Source: Irpex lacteus (taxonomy: Eukaryota > Basidiomycota > Agaricomycetes > Polyporales > Irpicaceae). Taken from it: DNA of 64,000 nucleotides. A program made the position numbers and the translations under genes. Where the stretch lies: positions 186,001 to 250,000 of the forward strand of contig MQVO02000006.1 in NCBI GenBank assembly GCA_001986395.2. Reading direction: 5' to 3'. Positions 56,058 through 64,000 of the stretch are shown here, piece by piece (position 1 is the stretch's first letter; each line of letters opens with the position of its first letter). The notes under the pieces were generated by a model, which made no database searches, was not told the origin of the DNA, and was given only the letters and a program-made list of their open reading frames with translations.

Positions 56058-58940
56058 ATCCTTTCGTGGTTCAGTCTTGGACTTTGGAAGGCTTAATACT
56101 TCCCGGCATGTACTTTCTCTCCGCGCCTCGCCTGCCATCTGTTTCTTTCTCCTTTCCCTAACATATCCAATGCCCACAATAATATGTGCACTCGCTTATC
56201 ACGACGTCTTACGCTAATCGTAGCTGGTTACGAAGCTGAGCGCTGACCAGTTCGCAAGTTCGAGCACATATCCTACGCCAACCTTACTATGTAACGCCAA
56301 CAGCGCGCCAAGCACACACGGGCTCATCTGTGCGCTGACGTCGACTCCCACTGCCAACATCCATGCCAATCCCCAGCTAATATTTCTGTAACGTTGCATG
56401 ATTCAGCTGTGGTCATGCACAATACGGCGATGTAAGGATGAGTGAAAGTGAGGATCATTTCTCTTACCGCAGCCTTCACTGCGAATGGCTTACTAGTGAA
56501 CTTGAATACACAGCTCCTTACAGACCCGGTTACGCATCTACCTGATGACAATTGTGGATAAACGAAGCAGCGTACGTTCGATGTTAAGTGATACTATGGC
56601 AGGGGCTATGTGTACACTTAATTTCCTCACGACTTTTAGATATCCAAGCGCGATATTTTCTAGTATTTTACAAGTTTTGGCCTCTGTATAAGTACTCTGC
56701 CCTGAACAAGGTCCGACTGCGAACAGACCTCGGAAGAGGACTGTAGCCGAAGTGACCACGGACCATGATTACTTAATTGGAAAAGTTAGTCCCTTGCTTG
56801 ATCAGTACTTTCAGTTCTTACGATAAGCATGGGTGATTACTTCACGCTCTAGCTTGGTAACTCCCTATGGGTCTGTGAAAACGCGGACTTCACCTATGCT
56901 CTGGACTGCTCCTATCGGAGCAAAGTGACAAGAGAGTTACGGAAGCTACCAGTATCCTTCCGATTTGTCTCATGGCTACTGAGGTGGCAGGCTCCAAATA
57001 TCAGGCGAAGCGCAGAAGATAGTGTCTACTTGAGCAGGGAGCGAGTTATTCTGGTAGAGAAGCTTTAACTGACGATGTCTATAATACATGTCCGACACGC
57101 CCGGTCCGTCTCTTCTTGACTAGTCACGACGCTCCTTACGTTAACGATCGGCATATAGAAGCACAGGTTCTTGCGGTCCTTTGCTTCGGATGTGCGCAAG
57201 TGTGCCTAAATTTATGCTGATCTCCCTCACGCCTTATCAGATAAGCCGAGGTTCTTGCAACCTTGATCTTGGTGATTATGCACAGAAGATCGTGAGGGAC
57301 ACACACTAGCAGGAACGTCTTTTCCCTCTAGAATTACGCGAGTATGAGTAGCATATGATAGCGTAAAATCTGTGAGATTATGCTGTGTATGGAGTAAGTA
57401 ACGGGGTGTGAGAAACCTTTTTTGAATTCACGGGCATCTAATGACACACTCGCCTCATGATCCCGACAGGCCACATCTCGTCCGATGTGAGACAACGGCG
57501 GCGTTTCCATGATCAGGACCCTCACATCTGGAACCACTCAACGTAACCGTTCCCATCTTATCTGACCCCAAATTATCAGATTACGATATCGTACAATCTG
57601 GTTCCGCGCGCAAGCGACTCAAGCTCCATCATGTCATCTGGACGTTTTCAAGTCTAGAACACCTTTTGTACTAGGCGTAGAATGCGGCAGAAATGACAGC
57701 CTCATGGCAGAAACAGGCGGGAAGTCTAACAACCGCTAATTCTGCCCTGACGTCCTCTCCGCCTCTTCCTTGCCTCATGGTGTTTATGTCCAGTAAGTAC
57801 GTACAGGGATACCGGCCTCGCATCGGTTTTGGTAGAACACTGTCAAATACCATCAATTGGTGTTTGGTGTGCGCTCGATGACGGTACAACGGACGGTACT
57901 GGTATATATTTTCAGGTAAGTAATTTGCGTGAAAGAACAGGCAGCCACTCGATCCACCCTTATGCCAAGTGTTTCTCAAACATACAGTTGCTGAAAATTT
58001 GTACTACCCGCAGGATCACAGCGCTCCTTTTACCGCATCTTCGGACGGGTACTCCCATACGTTCACCCGTAACACCCTTCCTCTAGGATTATTTCTTCCG
58101 GCCAGACTTCCGCTCCATATTTCCGACGTAGCAAGTGTATTCGGAATTGCAACTGCACCAGCTCACGGAACCGCGTTAGCTGATTGTTCTGGAAGACTCG
58201 AAGACTTCGCGTGTGATGCGGCACAACAGGAACATGTGGACCGTTCACCTTCATATTCTTGCACCGTGGCCAAGCCGACATTGGCTCGCGGGCATGAGGG
58301 CAGCCCTGCAATGTGGTCATTCGAGAACTCAGGCTACGAACACATGCACATGCCTAGGTCATCCGACGTTATGGCAGCTGTGGTGTATATTCTGTTGCTT
58401 ACATACGGCTACTGTCGGAGTCATGCCCCACCCTGTGCATTATCATGTACAGGACAGCCCTAAAGTGAGAACGCGTTCACCTTCACTCCCTCGGAAGATA
58501 TCGCGTTCCTAGCCTACGCCCTTGTGTAAAATAAGGATAGTAGATCTGCGATTAATGGAACAGGCTAAGGTGCCATAAATGTCATCACAATCCAATAGTA
58601 TGTTCTTCGATCGTAGTTCGTCTTGAACCTTAAGTTTCGAGTTCAAGTCGTAATCACTGCGTACAGGTATCCCGGAGATTGTATAGCAAAGGTAGTGGTA
58701 GAGGTACTAGTATGGTGAAGTACAAAGACCTCGAACGAGACGGAGGAAAGGGAAGAGAGGATCTAACTAGTAAGTAGGCAGAAAAACCAGAAGTAGGAAC
58801 GTAAAAAGTGGCCCGTAAGTGATAGTCGTAGCTTCATAACGCGCGGGGTTCTCCTAGGTTCGTCGTTTGCTTACAGAAGGGAACGAACCTAGTCCAACAA
58901 GAACCGCGTCAAAACAAAATAATACTTTTCCATTCATCGC
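56058..58940. other. 2.9 kb without a recognisable gene
   Basis: No reading frame longer than about 165 codons occurs and none matches a family. A plus-strand patch at about 57690-58460 has protein-like stretches and possible splice sites (GTAAGT at 57915, ACATACAG at 57988). I cannot build a gene from it. Iron-type GATA motifs lie at 57236-57244 and 57573-57581 (see findings). Confidence 0.4.
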
Positions 58941-60430
58941 TCAGTCCGACTTCTCAGCTGGGCCACCAGCAGCGCTGTACTCTGAGTCACCCCTATGCAG
59001 AGCCGCTCTCTCCCTTCGTCGCACACCTGCAGCGCTTTCCTGGCCAAACAGTTTCGTCCTGCCCTCGCGGTACTTCATCACGATGAGAGTGACGATAGCT
59101 GCGATCCAGTAGAAGATGTATCCGAGGATGGTGCCGATCGTGGCACTGTTCGTCCAGCCGAAGATGGCGTTGAAGATTTGCCATCCGTTAGAGTCGAGGT
59201 TGCTCTCGGGGTTGCAGCAGTCCAAGTGCCAGACGTTACCGCGAACATCGTAGGAACCGGGTCCATCTCCGGCCGCTCCAGCATCGTCAACATCCGCACC
59301 AAGCCTGAATGAACAACGGTTATTGGGGTCGAAAAGAAGAGATCATGAAGACGTACAGGTGGTTGAAGGCGTGTTCTTGGAATGAGCCGACTGCACGGCT
59401 GAAGAGACCGGCGCCGATGAGGAGGAGGAAGTTTGTCATGACGATCAAGAAGACGGTGAGAGCTACACGAGAATATCAGCCAAACTGCTCAATAAGACTC
59501 AGCAACAAGAGAATACTCACTAGTTCGGCTGGCAAAGGTGTAGATCAAGAAACCACAAACAAGTCCACAGATGAGCCCAACGATAGCAGCAATGGGGATG
59601 GATGTAGCGGGTTGGCCAAGAGAGACACCTCCCACGAACACTACAGCTTCCATTCCTGTACAACGCAGATGGGCGGTTAATTGAGTTTTGACGGCGCATG
59701 TATGTGGAAGGTTTCGGGTACATACCTTCACGGAGGACAGTGATCAACGGTAGGATGAAAAGGACCCATTTGCCGCTCTTAGCTCCAGCATCGACGTCTG
59801 TAAAAATATTGAGTATGTATAGCGTCGTGAGAAAAGCGCGAGGAGAATACTCACGTTGTCCCTCGAATGCGCGTTGCAGCTTGACACGCCACTTAGCCTT
59901 GGCACGGTCCATCTTCAGCATAGTCACGCCCATGACGAAGATCATAATGCAGGCAATCAACTCAAAGATGCCTATGGCCAGGCAAATAGCGCGTTAGTCA
60001 GGCAAAGACTGGTGTAGAGAATTCGCGTCACGCGCTTACCCTCCCAGAGTTCCTCAGACTTGGCCCAGAGGTCGCTTGCCTTGGTGAACCAGACAGCAAT
60101 GAAGGCGGCACCGATAGCGAGAGCAATGAACAGACCGATAACTGAACCAGCGAAAATCTGCCAGCGCATGCGGCGGATGAATCGCTTCTTGCGCGCGGCG
60201 GCATCGACTTCGCTCTCGAGAACAGGTTGTTCTGCGAGCTCCCCTGAATTGCCGTCAGAGCTGGACTTCTCGTTGTTGTTGTTGCTGCTGTTGGAGGGAG
60301 AGGACGAGAGGGAGTCGTCGTTGGCGATTTGCTCAACAAGACCGAGGAGGACAGAGACGATGATAGCGGCCTCGAGGGTCTCACGGAAGACAATGAAGAA
60401 GATGGGGACGGAGAAGACGTTCTTGCCCAT
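58941..60430 (-). CDS. ftr1: High-affinity iron permease FTR1
   Basis: This is the plasma-membrane Fe3+ permease of the reductive iron-uptake system, partner of the Fet3 ferroxidase. Exon 1, MGKNVFSVPIFFIVFRETLE, carries the first R-E-x-x-E iron motif, then a Ser/Asn-rich loop (residues about 40-75, longer than in yeast) and FAGSVIGLFIALAIGAAFIA. Later exons give IACIMIFVMGVTMLKMD, KWVLFILPLITVLREG/MEAV (second REGxE motif, split by an intron), GLICGLVCGFLIYTFASRT, NFLLLIGAGLFSRAVGSF and NHL. The Cys/Asn loop VWHLDCCNPESN is followed by the last TM, TILGYIFYWIAAIVTLIVMK, and a polar tail ending GGPAEKSD-stop. All expected TM segments and both motifs are present. It is divergent from FET3. Confidence 0.96.
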
Positions 60431-60651
60431 GGCTGCTACCTACGGCGGGGACTGGGGGGAGGAGAGGAGGAGACCCGGGCAGTCGTGTGAGGGAGGGACA
60501 AGGACCTGAAGGGAGCCGGAGGAAGAGGGCGGGGCGAAAGAGGACATGATATAAGTAAGTGAGGCAGATTAGCGGCGGGGCGCGATGCGGGCAGTCCAGG
60601 GGTGCCCGGCGAGGCAAGGATTCTGAGGAAGAGTGGGATTGATGCCGTCCA

Positions 60652-60660
60652 ATCTGATAA
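60652..60660 (+). promoter_or_regulatory. ATCWGATAA site 1 (siderophore-type GATA factor)
   Basis: ATCTGATAA lies about 222 bp upstream of the ftr1 start. This is the consensus known for fungal iron repressors of the Urbs1/SreA/Fep1 class. Confidence 0.7.
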
Positions 60661-60730
60661 TTTTTCCACTGATCAGGCCAAGCGCCAGATCCCTGTCACC
60701 CCTGCTGATCTCAAGGTTTCAGGGTTTATC

Positions 60731-60739
60731 TTATCAGAT
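60731..60739 (-). promoter_or_regulatory. ATCWGATAA site 2
   Basis: TTATCAGAT on the plus strand is a perfect ATCTGATAA on the minus strand, about 300 bp upstream of ftr1. Confidence 0.7.
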
Positions 60740-61128
60740 TACCAATACTTCCAAATCCAGGGCTATTAACGCCGCAACATCGAACCACCCGCGCCACGTC
60801 GCCAGCCTCGTCCCGCCATCCATGCGTCGTTTGTGCCTCTCTGCATCGGCCGAACCCTCCCAGGTTTTTATTCTCTTGGCGAACATATCACGACGAGAGC
60901 TGCGAAGTGCGGCGCCCCACTGTGAGCTCACACAGAGCGAGTCAATCAAGGAAACGCCGCGGCCGTTCTAGTTCTGACAGGATGGACTGCTCTACCGGTG
61001 CCTTGGAACTTTCCTAATGAGCTCATGGGAAAAAGACGCGAAGTTGACAATCACAATACAGAATGCGGGCCAATTCCAGCACGCTGCTCGGGCGTTTTCA
61101 CTCTTCGTTGCATGGCCTGCATCATGTT

Positions 61129-61137
61129 ATCAGATAA
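61129..61137 (+). promoter_or_regulatory. ATCWGATAA site 3 (palindromic TTATCAGATAA)
   Basis: ATCAGATAA is embedded in TTATCAGATAA, so it matches the iron-GATA consensus on both strands, about 450 bp before the fet3 ATG. Confidence 0.75.
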
Positions 61138-61347
61138 CTCGAAGCTGGTTGTATCCACTTCCTCAATTCTACGCGACAAACAACACATGCCTGTTGGCAG
61201 TTAGCTATGCCATGCTACTGAATTCCATGTTATTGCCGGTCGAACGGTAGCCTAGTCGTGTATTCCCGGGGAGGTGCACGCGGGCAGTTGTTCTACCGAA
61301 CCAACGAGGGGGTTGTCAGATTAGATCGTCGCTGGAAGAGGGCCGTT

Positions 61348-61356
61348 ATCAGATAA
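61348..61356 (+). promoter_or_regulatory. ATCWGATAA site 4 (palindromic TTATCAGATAA)
   Basis: A second palindromic copy about 230 bp before the fet3 start codon. With sites 1-3 it makes the shared ftr1/fet3 promoter (60431-61580) a clear iron-responsive control region. Confidence 0.75.
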
Positions 61357-61580
61357 AATTTTCATCTGTCTGATCCAACGGCACAGGCAGCCACCCTCGT
61401 CCCTGGCCCCCACTCTTCGACCCTCAGCCCGCCCGCGTCTCCAAGCCCGTCTCGTGAGCCAATTCCGCCCGCCGCGTATTTAGTCCTCCTCGCCGCAACT
61501 CTTCCAGCTTCTACCACCCACCCGGTCCTCCCCCTCCACTTGGTCTCCGCCCCTCGTACGCTGAGTACCGCCTCGTCATC

Positions 61581-64000
61581 ATGCGGTCCTCTGTCCTCTC
61601 CCTCCTCGCCGCTGCCGTCCCCGCCCTCGCCGGTGTCCATGAAGTCTGGTGGAACATCACCTACGTCGAGGACGCTAACCCCGACGGTCTCGCTCCGCGT
61701 CGCGTTATCGGCGTGAACGGTACTTGGCCGTAAGTAGTCGCAAACCTGACTCGTTGATGTTGCTGACGGTTTGTGTGATAGCCCGCCCATCCTCGACATT
61801 AACTCGACCGATGACATCCTCGTACATGCACTCAACTCCGTGGATGAGCCCATGACAATCCATCATCACGGCATGTTTTTCAACTCGACCTCATGGATGG
61901 ACGGTGCTCAGGGCGTCTCGCAATGGTAATCGGCCTTCCAGTCGCGTTAGTGTATCTTCACTAACCATGATATCTTGTCAGTGGTGTTCCTAAGGGCCAG
62001 AGCTGGGACTATCTCGTTCCCGTGTCTACCAGCAATCAGACCGGCACCTACTGGTGGCACTCGCACGCAAACGTATGGTTTATGCTCGCTTCATCTCCAG
62101 ATTTTGGTGCTAACTCCTGCCAATTATTCTCATAGGGCCAATACGTGGACGGTCTCCGTTCAGGTGTTGTGATTCACCCAGAGAAGGAAAAGCACCAATA
62201 CGACGAGGAATTCACTATCATCTTCGGTGACTGGTACCATGATGAGCACTCCGTTCTCCTGAAGCAGTTCATCAGCGTCGCCAACCCCGGTGGTGCTGAA
62301 CCTGTTCCTGGTAAGTCTATCTCTATCCGTACCATGCAATCCGAAACTCACATCTTGGTTGCATCTCATAGACTCCGCCGTGCTATACTTTGCTCAGGGT
62401 GACAAGTACCTTCCGCCTATCGACGGGACCAGCTCGGGTGTCGCTAGTGGTGTAGGCTTCAACGAGAACGCAACCCTGCCCTTTGAGGTTCGTACAGACC
62501 TTATCCTCGCTACCGAGAGACATACCTGGGAACCATATTGATTCCTCCGTTTTCCTCCCACAGGCCGGAAAGACCTATCGCCTAAGGATTATCAACACGG
62601 CAGCGTTTGCCCAATTCTACTTCTGGATCGACGGTCACGATATGCGCATCATCGAGGCCGACGGTGTAAGTGCTGTTTTTTCCCACCATCCTTCGAAATG
62701 AAACTCAGGTTTGTCCATGCTAGGTCGACACCGAGGAGAGCCCTATTGATCTCCTTGCTGTAACCGTCGCCCAGCGGTACTCTATCCTCGTCACTGCCCG
62801 CAATGACACCTCGCAGAACTGGGCTATCCACGCCAACATGGACACTGACATGTTCGACACCATCCCCGATGGGCTCAACCCGAGTAAGCTGTCTTGCTTT
62901 GCATGTTCTCTGCATAATTGCTGATCGTGTCCCAGACGTCACCACTTCCATCACCTACAACAAATCCGCCCCCATCACCGACCTTGGAGAAATCGGCATT
63001 GACGACCTCCACGACGTTCCCGACCTTGACTTGGTCCCTGTCGATTTCGTCCCCATACTCCCTGCCGCTCGCACTATCGAGCTTGAGGTCATCTTCGACA
63101 CTCTGGACGACGGCACCAACAGAGCCATGTTCAACCAGAAGACTTACAACATGCCCCTCGTCCCGACCGTGTTTTCTGCTTTGACATTGGGACCGAATGC
63201 GACAACCGCAGAGGCATACGGGCCTTACTCGTTCGTCCTCGATCACCTCGAAGTTATCGATCTTGTTGTACAGAACGGCGACGCCGGCAAGCATCCCTTG
63301 TGAGTACATCACCAAATTATCGTCGATACTTTCTTCGTACTAAGATACACGTATTGTTAGCCATCTTCACGGACATCAGTTCCAGCTTGTTCAGCGTTCG
63401 ACGGATTACACGTCTGACGACCCCGAGCTCAACCCTCCGATCAACGAGACTCGGTTCAACCCCATGCGTCGTGACACTGTCCAGGTTCCCAGCGGCGAGG
63501 GCGTTACGCTTCGTTTCGTCGCTGACAATCCCGGAGCCTGGATTTTCCATTGTGAGTCCTCCTTCCACCCCTCTTCTAATTTGCAGGAACCTGTCCACTA
63601 AAACACAACCTCGTTTCTAGGCCACATTGAATGGCATTTGCAAGCCGGTCTCGCCGTCACCTTCGTTGAGGCTCCTCTCGAGGCCCAAGCCCGTGGCAGC
63701 ATCCCCCAGGTTGGCTTCGACCAATGCGCCGCTCTCGGTCTTCCCTACCAAGGCAATGCTGTCGGTAACACTGTCGATGTCCTCAACCTCGCCGGTCTTC
63801 CCGAAGGTCCCTTCCCCCAGATTCTCGGGTGGAGACCAAAGGGTATTGGTGCTATGTTCGGCTGTGTGTTCACGGCTGTTCTTGGTATGATGACTGTGAC
63901 GTGGTACTCGCTCGGTGGGCACATCTCAGAGGAGGAGATAGAGCACGAGGTCAGGCAGGCGGTGTTACAGAAGGAGAAGAAGGGGAAGTTGTTCGGGTTG
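61581..64000 (+). CDS. fet3: Fet3-type multicopper ferroxidase (3' end beyond window)
   Basis: This is a plasma-membrane ferroxidase that oxidises Fe2+ for uptake through Ftr1. The signal peptide is MRSSVLSLLAAAVPALAG. Cupredoxin domain 1 has MTIHHHGMF and TYWWHSHANGQY (type 2/3 copper ligands); domain 2 includes FTIIFGDWYHDE and NPGGAEPVP; domain 3 has HPFHLHGHQF and WIFHCHIEWHLQAGL, holding the T1/T3 ligands with Leu at the axial position. After these comes a C-terminal TM anchor, IGAMFGCVFTAVLGMMTVTW, then a cytosolic tail with EEEIEHEVRQAVLQKEKKGK, open at the window edge. About ten introns are seen. The residue aligned with yeast Fet3 Glu185 (SEWYHD) appears to be Asp160 (GDWYHD). The TM anchor and linkage to ftr1 distinguish it from secreted laccases. 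Confidence 0.95.

Noticed and set aside
57690..58470. Plus-strand patch with protein-like segments and splice-like sites
   Set aside because: No recognisable family and no agreeing set of exons; mentioned only because of the nearby GATA sites.

Overview
The window reads as nuclear DNA of a filamentous basidiomycete, most likely an agaricomycete. Genes are split by many short introns of about 45-70 bp with GT(A/G)AGT-like donors, and nearly all recognisable proteins are fungal. Several are typical of mushroom-forming fungi: DUF6593 proteins, a GH128 glucanase and a divergent FTR1/FET3 iron-uptake pair. I saw no tRNA, rRNA, CRISPR array or intact transposon. Exon joins were read by eye from frame and splice signals, so gene ends are firmer than internal boundaries.

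Layout. 1-4.6 kb: no supportable gene. 4.6-7.7 kb: 14-TM MFS transporter of the basic-amino-acid/drug type, with one apparent frameshift. 9.5-12.7 kb: mitochondrial ribosomal protein S14, a small membrane protein and a DUF3425 bZIP factor. 14.7-21.6 kb: DUF6593-like protein, RNA polymerase subunit RPABC4, a Ser-rich unknown, a GPATCH11-type G-patch protein and a two-RRM protein. 22.4-31.2 kb: secreted GH128 glucanase, a Pxp2-like peroxisomal protein ending in AKL, a DUF6593 protein, mitochondrial L11 and a secreted M28 aminopeptidase. 31.2-38.4 kb: a WD40 protein carrying SUMO-interaction-like motifs, a small membrane protein and a C2/proline-rich Fic1/Inn1-like cytokinesis protein. 39.3-48.4 kb: secreted GH125 mannosidase, a large disordered protein, an Fmp32/MCUR1-like mitochondrial protein, PYM and GPN3.

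48.4-58.9 kb is accessory in character. It holds two paralogous small secreted proteins that share signal peptide, exon phases and promoter layout, plus a lone exon of a third copy. It also has two lineage-restricted low-complexity or membrane proteins and a tandemly duplicated hairpin. The last block, 58.9-64 kb, is the high-affinity reductive iron-uptake pair: FTR1 (minus) and FET3 (plus, cut by the window edge). They diverge from a 1.15-kb promoter with four perfect ATCWGATAA sites, the motif bound by siderophore-type GATA repressors. The ferroxidase would oxidise Fe2+ and pass Fe3+ directly to the permease.

Housekeeping genes are often divergent pairs sharing short promoters: mrp2/small ORF, mrpl19/M28, 44491/44691, PYM/GPN3 and FTR1/FET3. 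The most unusual items are the secreted-protein family with its conserved promoter, the orphan iron-type GATA cluster near 57.2-57.6 kb, the SIM/WD40 architecture and the duplicated hairpin.
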